From Marinobacterium sp. (GTDB lineage: Bacteria; Pseudomonadota; Gammaproteobacteria; Pseudomonadales; Balneatricaceae), in NCBI GenBank assembly GCA_025800125.1, contig JAOXSF010000022.1:16848-80847 (forward strand): a stretch of DNA of 64,000 nucleotides, written 5' to 3'. Position numbers and translations under genes: made by a program. Positions 32,793-41,967 of the stretch are shown here, one piece after another. Below the pieces are notes generated by a model, which was given only the letters and a program-made list of their open reading frames with translations, did no database searches and had not been told where the DNA came from. Position 1 is the first letter of the stretch; the number at the start of each line of letters is the position of its first letter.

Positions 32793-35700
32793 TTATTTTG
32801 CAAATCCAGCTTGAGTCACGGCCAGCAATGCCTGCAACGGGTGCGGCAACGCTTTACTGTCCTGACGTTTCACCTGAGACCGACAGGAGTAACCAGATAC
32901 CACCAGTTTGCCTTCGTTAGCTGGGTCATTCACCACTTCAGCCCAGCTTAATTCATAGATATGTTTTGACGTTTCCACATTACGGCTTTCATGGCCGTAA
33001 GTGCCAGACATACCACAACAGCCCACCGCTACCGGCGTCAGACTCTGGCCCAGCGCGGCAAAGACATGCTGCCAATCTTTAATGCTTGGTGCTGCATTGG
33101 TGCGTTCGGTACAGTGGGACAGTAGTTTAAAACCTTTATCTTCCAGCTGCGCCCCTATTACCGCCAGCTTGCCGGTATGCTGTGCCAACCATTCCTGAAG
33201 CAGTTTCACCGGCGGCATATCATCAACCACTTCAGCGTATTCAGAGCGATAGGTCAACGTCATGGAAGGGTCAACCCCTACCAGTGGCACACCGGTAGCG
33301 GCAATCCGGTTCAGCATCTGCGCGTTGCGGTTAGCCACATCGGCAAATTTGCCCAGGAAACCATGTACATGCAGCGCCTTACCATTTGGCATAAATGGTG
33401 CCACCAGCACATTAAAGCCCAGACGGTCGAGCAGATCGATTACATCAACAACCAGTTGTGTTTCAAAGAAGCTGGTAAAGGCATCCTGCACAATCACCAC
33501 CGTATCTGCACGGGTCTGTGCATCCAGCGTTTTAATCGCTGCCAGGTCAGCAAAACGAATACCACGCTGATCCATCGCCTGTTTCAAGCTGTTGGTACAA
33601 AGTTTCGGACTGTCGACCATACCTGCGTGCTCACCCAGCCAGCGGCTAATGGTCGGGTTATCCATCGCCCGGTTATAAATGCCCGGGAATTTCGCCAGCA
33701 AAGGTACACTCTGCTCCAGGCCACCAATCATATAGTCCTTGGCTGGACGCAGATAACGGCCGTAGTAGACTTCCATAAAGCGAGAGCGGAACTCCGGCAC
33801 ATTCACTTTGATCGGGCATTGCCCCACACAGGATTTACAGGCCAGACAGCCTGCCATTGCGTCTGCTACTTCATGGGAGAAGTCATATTTGCCCTGCTGT
33901 TTAGCACGGGTGTTAAGCACTTTTTTCGGCAATGAAGCGATAAAGCCCAGCGTACCCTGGCGGCGTACCTTTTCAGATTCGCTCACCAGATCAATACCGT
34001 TACGGCTCATCTGGCGTGTCCATTCACGAATCAACGAGCTGCGCCCTTTCGGTGAGTGGATACGCTGGCGTGTGCCCTTCCAGCTTGGGCACATGGCATC
34101 CTTAGGGTCGTAGTTATAACAGGCACCGTTACCATTACAGAACATTGCCGCATCGTAATACTGGCGGGTGTTGGCCTCAATCTGGCGATCATACTCACCA
34201 CGGGTTGGCACACCATCAATTTTCAGCAATTCAGCATCGCCAATCAACGGAGTAGCAATCTTACCTGGGTTAAGCTGGTTGCGCGGGTCAAAACAGCCTT
34301 TTACCCGTTGCAATTCAACATAGAGCTCACCAAAAAATTCCGGCGCATATTCAGAGCGCACCCCTTTACCGTGTTCACCCCACAGCAGGCCTTTATATTT
34401 TTGAGTCAACTTCACCACCTCGTCGGTGATGGTGCGGATCATGGTAGCCTGGCGTTCATCTTTCATATCGATAGCCGGGCGTACATGGAGTACACCTGCA
34501 TCTACGTGACCAAACATACCGTAAGGCAAGTTATGCTGATCCAGCACTGCACGGAACTCCATAATAAAGTCAGCCAGATTTTCCGGTGGAACAGCCGTAT
34601 CTTCCACAAATGGAATCGGCCGTTCCTGACCTTTGGCATTACCCAGCAGACCAACCGCCTTCTTACGCATCGCCCAGACTTTCTTGATCTCTTCACCGCC
34701 ATAAACCACGGTATGACCAAAGCTCTTGCCCGGCTCACCAGACACCGCCGCCAAGTGATCACTCAGCTTATCAACCGCTTTACGCAGGCCTGCTTCATCA
34801 TCACTGGTGTACTCCACCAGATTGATACCGCTAATCTCTGGCTCATCATCACTCTGCGGGAAATAATCTGCCACGGTATCCCAGATAATATCGCCCATCG
34901 CCAGGTTCAAGACTTTGGAGTCGATAGTTTCAATGGACGTTGGCCCCCAGTCCATTAGCGCTTTGGCATCACGTAGCGAAGCTTCAAAACTGTCGTATTT
35001 GATATTCACCAGCGCGGAGAACTTTGGAGTTGGCAGACAGTTCAATTTAGCTTCAGCAATAAATGCCAGTGAGCCCTCAGCACCGCAGAGCACAGAGTTA
35101 AGGTTGAACAGGCCTTTTTCATCGCGAATATGTGCCAGATCATAACCGGTCAGACAACGGTTCAGTTTCGGGAAGCGCTCATCAATCAGATCTTTTTTCT
35201 GCTGCCAGATCTGATCCAGCAAGCGATGCGCTTCACCTACACGGTCATGGCGTTGTTGAATTTTAACCAGTTCAGTCTGGTCAACCGGGCCAGATTCCCA
35301 GACCTCACCATCAAGAAATACGGATTTCAGTGCCAGCACATGGTCGCGGGTTTTACCGTACAGCACAGAGCCCTGGCCGCTGGCATCGGTGTTGATCATA
35401 CCGCCAATGGTGGCCCGGTTACTGGTTGATAGCTCCGGTGCAAAGAACAGCCCATAAGGCTTAAGCGCTGCATTCAGCTGGTCTTTTACCACCCCGCCCT
35501 GCACCCTCACCCAGCGTTCTTCAGCGTTGATCTCAAGCACCTGATTCATGTGCTTTGAAATATCGACAATAAAGCCATCGGTTAACGACTGGCCATTGGT
35601 GCCTGTACCACCACCGCGCGGACTCAGCCCCACTTCACTGAACTGCGGCTGGTTAGACAACGTCGCAATACGGATCAGATCATCGATATTTTTTGGATAC

Positions 35701-35867
35701 AGCACACCCTGGGGCAGCATCTGGTAGATACTGTTATCAGTAGACAGGGTGATGCGGTTAGCATAATCGGCGTTGAGATCACCCTCAAAGCCCGCCTCTT
35801 TCAGCACATCAATAAAGTCCAGATACTGCTTGGCAACGGTATCTTCGATGGTAATTACAGGAATCAT
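32793..35867 (-). CDS. ydiJ: FAD/4Fe-4S D-2-hydroxyglutarate dehydrogenase (YdiJ-like)
   Basis: A 1024-residue flavo-iron-sulfur protein with the full length of E. coli YdiJ. The FAD-binding domain (PRGGGTGTNGQSLTDG, and NRATIGGMINTDASGQGS) is followed by an FAD-oxidase C-terminal domain. Next come an unusual Cys cluster (CNGNGACYNYDPKDAMCPSW), a ferredoxin-type cluster (CLACKSCVGQCP) and a heterodisulfide-reductase-like CCG region (CCGMSGTYG, SYSCRSQ). YdiJ homologues oxidise D-2-hydroxyglutarate, a by-product of serine synthesis and other pathways, passing electrons onward. It is a single-gene unit. The activity is inferred from the family; related 2-hydroxy acids remain possible. Confidence 0.92.
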   Translation of the reverse strand: MIPVITIEDTVAKQYLDFIDVLKEAGFEGDLNADYANRITLSTDNSIYQMLPQGVLYPKNIDDLIRIATLSNQPQFSEVGLSPRGGGTGTNGQSLTDGFIVDISKHMNQVLEINAEERWVRVQGGVVKDQLNAALKPYGLFFAPELSTSNRATIGGMINTDASGQGSVLYGKTRDHVLALKSVFLDGEVWESGPVDQTELVKIQQRHDRVGEAHRLLDQIWQQKKDLIDERFPKLNRCLTGYDLAHIRDEKGLFNLNSVLCGAEGSLAFIAEAKLNCLPTPKFSALVNIKYDSFEASLRDAKALMDWGPTSIETIDSKVLNLAMGDIIWDTVADYFPQSDDEPEISGINLVEYTSDDEAGLRKAVDKLSDHLAAVSGEPGKSFGHTVVYGGEEIKKVWAMRKKAVGLLGNAKGQERPIPFVEDTAVPPENLADFIMEFRAVLDQHNLPYGMFGHVDAGVLHVRPAIDMKDERQATMIRTITDEVVKLTQKYKGLLWGEHGKGVRSEYAPEFFGELYVELQRVKGCFDPRNQLNPGKIATPLIGDAELLKIDGVPTRGEYDRQIEANTRQYYDAAMFCNGNGACYNYDPKDAMCPSWKGTRQRIHSPKGRSSLIREWTRQMSRNGIDLVSESEKVRRQGTLGFIASLPKKVLNTRAKQQGKYDFSHEVADAMAGCLACKSCVGQCPIKVNVPEFRSRFMEVYYGRYLRPAKDYMIGGLEQSVPLLAKFPGIYNRAMDNPTISRWLGEHAGMVDSPKLCTNSLKQAMDQRGIRFADLAAIKTLDAQTRADTVVIVQDAFTSFFETQLVVDVIDLLDRLGFNVLVAPFMPNGKALHVHGFLGKFADVANRNAQMLNRIAATGVPLVGVDPSMTLTYRSEYAEVVDDMPPVKLLQEWLAQHTGKLAVIGAQLEDKGFKLLSHCTERTNAAPSIKDWQHVFAALGQSLTPVAVGCCGMSGTYGHESRNVETSKHIYELSWAEVVNDPANEGKLVVSGYSCRSQVKRQDSKALPHPLQALLAVTQAGFAK

Positions 35868-36078
35868 GAAAGCGATCTCATCTTGTCTGTTCTTGCGGGG
35901 CTTTGATGCGGCAGCATGGTTGAACGGCCGGTTCCCCTGTTATGGCGGCCATAATGCAGAAGACTGACTTATCATACAAATGATAAAAAATGATTAATTG
36001 ATCGAAATCCCCAATAAATAAATCAGACCAGCCGGATAGGAAGAGGAGAAGAGGAATACAAACAGGAACAGGGTGAAC

Positions 36079-36105
36079 AGACTGGATAACATCACTATCC
36101 AGTCT
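36079..36105 (-). terminator. hairpin after the small exported-protein gene
   Basis: A 10-bp stem (AGACTGGATA / TATCCAGTCT) around a 7-base loop, just after the stop of the gene ending at 36128 (minus). There is no clear T-run, so termination is only likely. Confidence 0.45.
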
Positions 36106-36127
36106 GGACTCTCAACAACAGCCCTGT

Positions 36128-36505
36128 TTAACGGCGTTTACGACCGCACTCAAAATGATAGATGTCGTCCACTTCTATCATCACAATATCCAGCGCATCA
36201 ACATAAGCATCTGCATCTTCCCGCTGCCAGGCGCGCTCCATATCACGGGCAGCATTAAACAATGTCCGGTTATCTTCTTCCTCTGCTACCGCGTACATTA
36301 ATTCCACAACATCAGCGAGAAACTCATCATCGTCACGGGTGAAAATAAAAGTTTCATCCACCGCATCCGCCAGTTGCCCTACAGCCTGTCGCATTTCAAA
36401 GAGCTCATCGCAGGACAGCTCTGCATAGCTCGCCGTACTGAACATCAACAGGCCACACAGGCTGGCGGCCTTCAGCAGATACGTATTTACAGAAAAAAGC
36501 TTCAT
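36128..36505 (-). CDS. small exported acidic protein of unknown function
   Basis: A 125-residue protein. The ATG at 36505 has AGAGGG six bases upstream and starts a clear signal peptide (MKLFSVNTYLLKAASLCGLL, cleavage near SYA-E). The mature part is acidic and helical with two Cys, near its start (LSCDELFEMR) and end (YHFECGRKRR), which could form one disulfide. I recognise no family. It stands alone, divergent from a LysR gene. Confidence 0.65.
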   Translation of the reverse strand: MKLFSVNTYLLKAASLCGLLMFSTASYAELSCDELFEMRQAVGQLADAVDETFIFTRDDDEFLADVVELMYAVAEEEDNRTLFNAARDMERAWQREDADAYVDALDIVMIEVDDIYHFECGRKRR

Positions 36506-36652
36506 AACCAACCCTCTCATCAAATCAGGCCCTAAAAGACATGCTGTTATGTTTTAGAGTGATCATACCGCTAACAACTGGCCAGTTCTGTATAGGTTTG
36601 TATGCTCATGTATATTTACTGACAACTACCAGCGAAAACCCGGCTGATACCT

Positions 36653-37591
36653 ATGCATAATCTTTCCATTCGCCACCTGCGCGCTTTTGTTACTGTTGCT
36701 GAATGCGGCAGTTTTACCCGTGCGGCAGCACAGCTACACCTGACCCAGTCCACCTTGACCGCAACCATCAAACAACTGGAAGAACAGGCAGGCCTGACAC
36801 TACTGGATCGCACCACCCGGCGGGTATTTCTGAGTGGTGAGGGGGAGCGCTTTCTACCCATTGCCCGAGGCTTGCTGTCCAACTTTGACACCGCACTGAG
36901 TGATCTTCAGGCAGTTGCTGCAGGCCAGTCTGGCCAGATAGGAATTGCAGCCTCTCCCTCAGTACTTAGCCAGCTATTACCGGCCGTGGTTGCCCGCTTT
37001 CATCAACAGTACCCCGCTGTGGGTATTCACCTTCGTGATGACAGCGCAGGCGGCATTGAGCAACGTGTGTTAAGTAACGAGATGGATTTCGGTATTGGTG
37101 GCAACCATAGCCACCATATTGAGCTGGATTATCAACCCATACTACGCGACCGCTATGGCGTGATTCTGCCAGATAATCACGGGTTGCTGGACACCTCGGT
37201 GATGCACTGGGCACAGTTGACAGAACAACAACTGATCTACCTGACCAGCGATACCGGAATTCGCGCGCAGCTTTCTCGTATGTCAGCCCAGATGCCCGGC
37301 GGACTGGCACTTGATGGGCCGTTAATTGAGGTTTCCAACCCCGCCGGGCTAGCCGAGCTGGTGCGTGAAGGGATAGGTATTGCAGTATTACCCGCATTGG
37401 CAGCAACTACAGCCTCGGTCGCCAGCCTCAATTTCCGCCCGCTGGCAGAGCCGGTAATTGAGCGTGAAATTAATATTATTACGCGTAAAGGCCGCTCTCT
37501 TAGCCCTGTAGCTGCACGGCTGATGGATAATCTGATTCAATATATTGCCCAGCGGAACTGGCCCGGCCATGTTAGCGCGATTAAACCCTGA
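36653..37591 (+). CDS. LysR family transcriptional regulator
   Basis: A 312-residue regulator. The N-terminal winged helix-turn-helix (SFTRAAAQLHLTQSTLTATI) is followed by a LysR substrate-binding domain (GIAASPSVLSQLLPAVVARF, then LAELVREGIGIAVLPALAA). It is divergent from the small exported-protein gene (148 bases between starts), the typical LysR target position. The effector is unknown. Confidence 0.93.
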   Translation: MHNLSIRHLRAFVTVAECGSFTRAAAQLHLTQSTLTATIKQLEEQAGLTLLDRTTRRVFLSGEGERFLPIARGLLSNFDTALSDLQAVAAGQSGQIGIAASPSVLSQLLPAVVARFHQQYPAVGIHLRDDSAGGIEQRVLSNEMDFGIGGNHSHHIELDYQPILRDRYGVILPDNHGLLDTSVMHWAQLTEQQLIYLTSDTGIRAQLSRMSAQMPGGLALDGPLIEVSNPAGLAELVREGIGIAVLPALAATTASVASLNFRPLAEPVIEREINIITRKGRSLSPVAARLMDNLIQYIAQRNWPGHVSAIKP

Positions 37592-37778
37592 CGATTACCA
37601 GCAAGGTAAAAATCGTGTAACAAAGCTTGTCAGTCTTCTATCGGGCACGTAGAACAGAGTTCGTAACCAGAGCTATTCAATACCAGGATGTTAAATAACA
37701 ACCAGGTTTCAGGAGTCAAACCTGGACGGGTATGGCACACATGGTGTCAGCCGCTATCGAATGGACCAGAGATCATCT

Positions 37779-38279
37779 ATGAAAAAGTATTTCAGCATCG
37801 CCCTGCTTACCCTGTCTGTTTCACTGAATGTGCAGGCTGCCGACATCAGCCCCAGCAAAAAACAGTTGATTGATACTCTGCTGGAGCAGACCGGACAATC
37901 AGCTATTACTGTCGGTAAGCAATTTTCCAATCTGTTCACACAACAGATCATCACCTTCCTCAAGCAGACCAAACCAGATATAGACCCCAAAGCTTTCACC
38001 ATTGTTGAAGAAGAAATTAACGCATTGCTTGATGAAGAAATGGTGCAAAATGGTAGTTTCCAGAAAACAATGTACCCAATCTACAACCGGCATTTCACCG
38101 AACCTGATCTGGAAGAGATGATCCGCTTTAACGATACAGCTCTGGGCAGAAAGATCATCCGGGTTATGCCCGCAATCACACAGGAAAGCATGCAGGCCGG
38201 TCAGACACTGGGGCGAAGCCTTGGCCCCAAAATTCAGGAACGTATCGCTGCCCGTTTAAAAGCGGAAGGGATTGAATAA
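37779..38279 (+). CDS. DUF2059 exported protein
   Basis: A 166-residue periplasmic protein. The signal peptide MKKYFSIALLTLSVSLNVQA starts at 37779, the second of two in-frame ATGs, and is cleaved before ADISPSKK. The DUF2059 core is visible (KKQLIDTLLEQTGQ near the N-terminus, and YNRHFTEPDLEEMIRFNDT then LGRKIIRVMP in the C-terminal half). The family is of unknown function. It appears monocistronic; an 8-bp hairpin lies upstream at 37702-37725. Confidence 0.85.
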   Translation: MKKYFSIALLTLSVSLNVQAADISPSKKQLIDTLLEQTGQSAITVGKQFSNLFTQQIITFLKQTKPDIDPKAFTIVEEEINALLDEEMVQNGSFQKTMYPIYNRHFTEPDLEEMIRFNDTALGRKIIRVMPAITQESMQAGQTLGRSLGPKIQERIAARLKAEGIE

Positions 38280-38294
38280 CACCCTGATGCTTAT

Positions 38295-38326
38295 CAAATA
38301 AGTACAGTCGCAAATAAGTACAGCCT
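38295..38326. repeat. 16-bp direct repeat, 2 copies
   Basis: CAAATAAGTACAGTCG at 38295 and CAAATAAGTACAGCCT at 38311, in the gap after the DUF2059 gene. Confidence 0.85.
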
Positions 38327-38459
38327 CAGATCAGCGCTACCTGCCAGAGCGCTGGTCTGTCTCCCTGTAATGGTTATTAAAACAAGCTCCCTCAACGGCT
38401 GTCAGCTAAGCAACCAATTCCGGCATCTATCCCATGACAAAACCAGGCTTTTGCCAGAA

Positions 38460-39398
38460 CTAACGGTTACTGGAGCTATCTGTTTTATCAGAACAACCTG
38501 CTCCATCAGAACCATCCGCTATCGAGACCAGCTGCTGCTGAAACCAGTGATAGCGAGCTGGCAATTGCCGATGGCGCCGTCGCAACAGGTATAACGGTTC
38601 CAGCACTGGCTGCTCACTGGATAGAATCCGCACACCAGCTTTTAACCAGGAGGCTTCTACAACCCTTTCTGGTACGACGGTATACCCCAACCCACGGGAG
38701 ACCGGCAGCAGAATCTGATCAATCTGATTGATATAACCGCGTCTATACAGATTGTGATATCCGGCAAAACCATTCAGCATCTGCCCTAATACCTGAGTCG
38801 CATAATGAGCACCATCTGGATGATCAATAAAACCTAGCCGGTTCAGTTCAGCAAGAGAAGTAGCGCAGCCAGACCAGTCAGCAGGCACAACCAGACATAA
38901 CGGTTGCGCGCCCGCAGGCTGTGCGACCAAAGGCTCTGGAATATTATGCTGGCTGACTAAACCTAGCTCGGTCTCCCCATTTTGCAACTGTGCCAAAATA
39001 CGACTATTGGGTGCAGCTTCAAGTTGCAGCTGCAAACCAGAGTGGCAAGCAAGATGGTCAAGAAAACGGGGATAAAGGCTCAACGCCTGCGCACCAGAGC
39101 AAGCAATACGCACTTCACCACTAAAAGGGTCATCATCGGCCAGGCTGGCAAGCAGACGCTGTTCTTCTTCCTGTTGCGCCATACCCCATTGCCAGAGCTT
39201 TTCGCCTGCTGGCGTCAGTTCCAGTTGACGACCAGCGCGAGTGATTAGCGGCTGGCCTAATTGCTGTTCCAACTTTTGCAAATGCTGGCTGACACCGGGC
39301 TGCGTCATGCAGAGTTGCTGCGCTGTTCGGGTAAAGTGGCGCTGTCTGGCCAACACCAGAAAGGTCTGTAACCAGGTTCGGTTCAGTTGTTTTTTCAT
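38460..39398 (-). CDS. LysR family transcriptional regulator
   Basis: A 312-residue regulator with the HTH segment HFTRTAQQLCMTQPGVSQHL and a substrate-binding domain. The C-terminal tail is low-complexity (Ser/Asp/Gly-rich) and may be dispensable. It is divergent from a VOC-family gene 146 bases away, so that gene is its likely target. Confidence 0.92.
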   Translation of the reverse strand: MKKQLNRTWLQTFLVLARQRHFTRTAQQLCMTQPGVSQHLQKLEQQLGQPLITRAGRQLELTPAGEKLWQWGMAQQEEEQRLLASLADDDPFSGEVRIACSGAQALSLYPRFLDHLACHSGLQLQLEAAPNSRILAQLQNGETELGLVSQHNIPEPLVAQPAGAQPLCLVVPADWSGCATSLAELNRLGFIDHPDGAHYATQVLGQMLNGFAGYHNLYRRGYINQIDQILLPVSRGLGYTVVPERVVEASWLKAGVRILSSEQPVLEPLYLLRRRHRQLPARYHWFQQQLVSIADGSDGAGCSDKTDSSSNR

Positions 39399-39544
39399 TC
39401 TCGCAACCTGCCTTTAATCACTTAATAAGCAAACCACCTATATTTCATTACATTATGTTATCAAAAAAATAACTAATGATAATTTCTAATTATTTCTCAT
39501 CCAGCACACACTCACTGTATTCAGAACAGCTTGAGGACATCACC

Positions 39545-40048
39545 GTGACAACACCTTATCCGCGCACGTTTTCCCATATTGGTATTTCAGTACCCGACCT
39601 GGAAGCCGCAGTAAAATTCTATACTGAGGTTCTAGGCTGGTATCTGATTATGGAGCCTACTGAAATTACCGAAGATGACAGTGCCATCGGTGAGATGTGT
39701 ACAGATGTATTTGGTGCAGGTTGGGAGTCATTTCGTATCGCACACCTGTCTACTGGTGACCGTATCGGTGTGGAGCTGTTTCAGTTTCTGAACAGTGAAG
39801 CACCTGAAAATAACTTTGAGTACTGGAAGACTGGCGTTTTTCACTTCTGTGTACAAGACCCGGATGTCGAAGGGCTGGCCGAGCGCATTGAAGCTGCTGG
39901 CGGCAAGCGCCGCATGAAAGCACCACGCTTCTACTTCCCTGGTGAAAAACCATACCGCATGATCTATATGGAAGACCCATTCGGTAATATTCTGGAGATC
40001 TACAGCCACAGCTATGAGTTACATTATGCAGCCGGGGCCTATAAATAA
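39545..40048 (+). CDS. VOC (glyoxalase/dioxygenase fold) family enzyme
   Basis: A protein of about 167 residues. The GTG at 39545 has GAGG eight bases upstream and begins just before the first VOC strand; an in-frame ATG at 39476 would add 23 residues. The vicinal-oxygen-chelate fold shows candidate metal ligands His (TFSHIGISVPD), Glu (IGVELFQFL), His (GVFHFCVQD) and Glu (GNILEIYSHSY). Activity could be isomerase, lyase, dioxygenase or resistance; the sequence does not decide. It is divergent from a LysR gene. Confidence 0.85.
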   Translation: MTTPYPRTFSHIGISVPDLEAAVKFYTEVLGWYLIMEPTEITEDDSAIGEMCTDVFGAGWESFRIAHLSTGDRIGVELFQFLNSEAPENNFEYWKTGVFHFCVQDPDVEGLAERIEAAGGKRRMKAPRFYFPGEKPYRMIYMEDPFGNILEIYSHSYELHYAAGAYK

Positions 40049-40151
40049 TTGTTATGCCATGGCTGTAACGAGCTATTTACAATAACAAACATGCAGCCTG
40101 GATTCTCAACATAAGCGACACACCCACATAACCTTCAACAGCCTAACAGAA

Positions 40152-40174
40152 AACGCCGGGATTCCCCCGGCGTT
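40152..40174. terminator. bidirectional terminator
   Basis: A 9-bp GC-rich stem (AACGCCGGG / CCCGGCGTT) with an ATTCC loop, between two convergent genes. Confidence 0.7.
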
Positions 40175-40195
40175 CAGTGTGCAAAACACGGTGTA

Positions 40196-40357
40196 TTACT
40201 CAGCGCTACCGGCCTCTTCGGCTGCTTCCTTTGCCGCCTGCTGACGGGCATTCCAGTCATTCATAGCTTCATAGTAGCGGTCCCATACACAAGGGCTACA
40301 GCCACTTTCACAACATTCATAATCTTCCGGGGGCGTCGGGCGTGGATCATCGGTCAC
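40196..40357 (-). CDS. oxidoreductase-like domain small protein
   Basis: A 53-residue protein, short enough to be missed by gene finders. It starts at GTG 40357 with GAGG seven bases upstream and stops at TAA. The sequence has the small Cys motif ECCESGCSPCVWDRYYEAM, which matches the 'oxidoreductase-like, N-terminal' family (four Cys in CCxxxCxxC spacing, then VWDxY). An Ala/Glu-rich helix ends it. The function is unknown; the Cys set suggests metal or redox chemistry. It follows a terminator and precedes the SnoaL-like gene region on the same strand. Confidence 0.8.
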   Translation of the reverse strand: MTDDPRPTPPEDYECCESGCSPCVWDRYYEAMNDWNARQQAAKEAAEEAGSAE

Positions 40358-40499
40358 AGTTACACCTCACTTGCTTCTGCATTAACCAGCGTTTCAGACA
40401 ACTATTTTACACTGTCGGCGCCAGTCTACGCTTTAAGTTCAAGCCCGACCATTTGACATACGTTTGAAAACTTTTGACTGTACGGTTTGGCGCTCTCGC

Positions 40500-40889
40500 T
40501 TATCGCTCTCCCTGCACTTCAAAGTCGTCACTGACCAGCCGTGCTACGCCATCCTCTTCAACAATCCAATGCTCACGGTGTACCACGCCAAATGCTTTGT
40601 TCATTGTCCAGCGGGCACTGAGCAGGTAACCATCATCGCCAATCGCTTCCCACTTCACATCAGTGTAGTTAACGTCCGCAAACCCCTGGTCAATAATGTT
40701 TTGCCAGAACGCCTGCACCTCTTCACGACCGGTAAAAGTACCAAACGGGCGCGCGTGCATTACTGTTTTTTCACTGTACTGAGCAGCACAGCCTTCAGCA
40801 TCCTGCGTATTAAATGCCTGCTGCCAACGTGCAATTGCTGCCTGGCAGCATTCCAGCACGGTCGACTCATTCGCTACAGATGTTGTCAT
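40500..40889 (-). CDS. SnoaL/NTF2-like domain protein
   Basis: A 129-residue cone-fold protein (CCQAAIARWQQAFNTQDAEG, the KTVMHARPFGTFTGREEVQAF pattern, then WTMNKAFGVVHREHW). Members are small isomerases, dehydratases or ligand-binding proteins. The ATG at 40889 has GGAG seven bases upstream. It is divergent from a LysR gene 163 bases away, forming a typical regulator-target pair. Confidence 0.85.
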   Translation of the reverse strand: MTTSVANESTVLECCQAAIARWQQAFNTQDAEGCAAQYSEKTVMHARPFGTFTGREEVQAFWQNIIDQGFADVNYTDVKWEAIGDDGYLLSARWTMNKAFGVVHREHWIVEEDGVARLVSDDFEVQGER

Positions 40890-41052
40890 GGTCAAACTCC
40901 TTTAATAGCCGTTATCTATCTTGATGACTGCGCTATTCTGGTCTGATAATTAATATGAAAAAACAGCACAATCAGAACTGACTGTTCGAAAAAAACAGAC
41001 AATGATATAAGCTACTTCAAATCCACCACACTAAACCTGCTGGAGTCATAAA

Positions 41053-41967
41053 ATGCAGCGACTGCGCCAGATGTCAATCTTCGCCCACATTGTGGATGCA
41101 GGCTCAATCAGCGCAGCAGCAGACCGACTGGACTTGTCAAAATCAGTTGTCAGCCAGCACCTGAAAACACTGGAAAGCGAGTTGGGGCTGCCGTTATTAA
41201 GACGAACAACACGTCGCCAGACCCTGACGACAACAGGTGAGCACTTCTATCAACAATGCCAGCAGCTGAACACATTGGCAGATAACGCCTGGCAACAGGC
41301 ACTGGAAAGCCAGCAATCTCCATCCGGTACGATTCGTATTACCGCACCTCACGCATTAATGTCGACGCTGATTGCACCCGCACTGAGCGAACTGCTGGCG
41401 CTATACCCGGCTTTGACACCCGAGCTGATCAGTAGTGATCGAAAACTGGATCTGACAGAAGAAAGGATTGATCTGGCAATACGTGTTGGCAACTCAGAAG
41501 GGAGTACATTGCGACAACGCCGTATTGGCGAATTCAGAGATGTGCTCTGTGGTAAACCAACCTGTACACCAGATAGCCGCTATATCGCTAACCACTGGCA
41601 AGGTAACCCCATACAGCATCGCTTTGAAGCTTGTAGCGGCACAACAATCCGCCAGACAACAATCCGCCAGATCGAATATACACCTGGCTGTCGGACTGAC
41701 TCTTTCCACAGTTGCCTGGCATTGATTGAAGCAGGAGCCGGTATTGGCCTGGTGCCAGACTTTATTCTAAGACAACGCCCAACGCAGCTGATTGAAATGC
41801 TACCGGGCTATCAACTGGCGGCATGCCCAATCTACGCATTACATCCCTATGGTACGCTACGACCCACAGCAGTAGAGCGCTGCATCGAGGCTATCGAGCA
41901 AAAGCTTAACGGAAATTGGCCTGTTCCTGTTCCAGATTACGCGCCAACCAGTCACGGAAAAACGTAA
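41053..41967 (+). CDS. LysR family transcriptional regulator
   Basis: A 304-residue regulator with HTH (SISAAADRLDLSKSVVSQHL) and effector domain (SGTIRITAPHALMSTLIAPA). A 15-bp tandem duplication (41641-41670) duplicates TTIRQ in the effector domain, probably lengthening a loop. The last 62 bases overlap the 3' end of the convergent LysR gene, with no room for a terminator between them. Confidence 0.92.
   Translation: MQRLRQMSIFAHIVDAGSISAAADRLDLSKSVVSQHLKTLESELGLPLLRRTTRRQTLTTTGEHFYQQCQQLNTLADNAWQQALESQQSPSGTIRITAPHALMSTLIAPALSELLALYPALTPELISSDRKLDLTEERIDLAIRVGNSEGSTLRQRRIGEFRDVLCGKPTCTPDSRYIANHWQGNPIQHRFEACSGTTIRQTTIRQIEYTPGCRTDSFHSCLALIEAGAGIGLVPDFILRQRPTQLIEMLPGYQLAACPIYALHPYGTLRPTAVERCIEAIEQKLNGNWPVPVPDYAPTSHGKT
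41641..41670 (+). repeat. 15-bp perfect tandem duplication in a LysR gene
   Basis: ACAACAATCCGCCAG occurs twice without mismatch (41641-41655, 41656-41670). Because the copies are identical, the duplication is probably recent. Confidence 0.95.

Noticed and set aside
33177..34958. Long open frames on the plus strand (252 and 300 codons) opposite the ydiJ-like gene
   Set aside because: They are antisense shadows of a well-supported 1024-residue enzyme, have no recognisable domain or ribosome site, and have odd composition rich in His, Gln and Thr.
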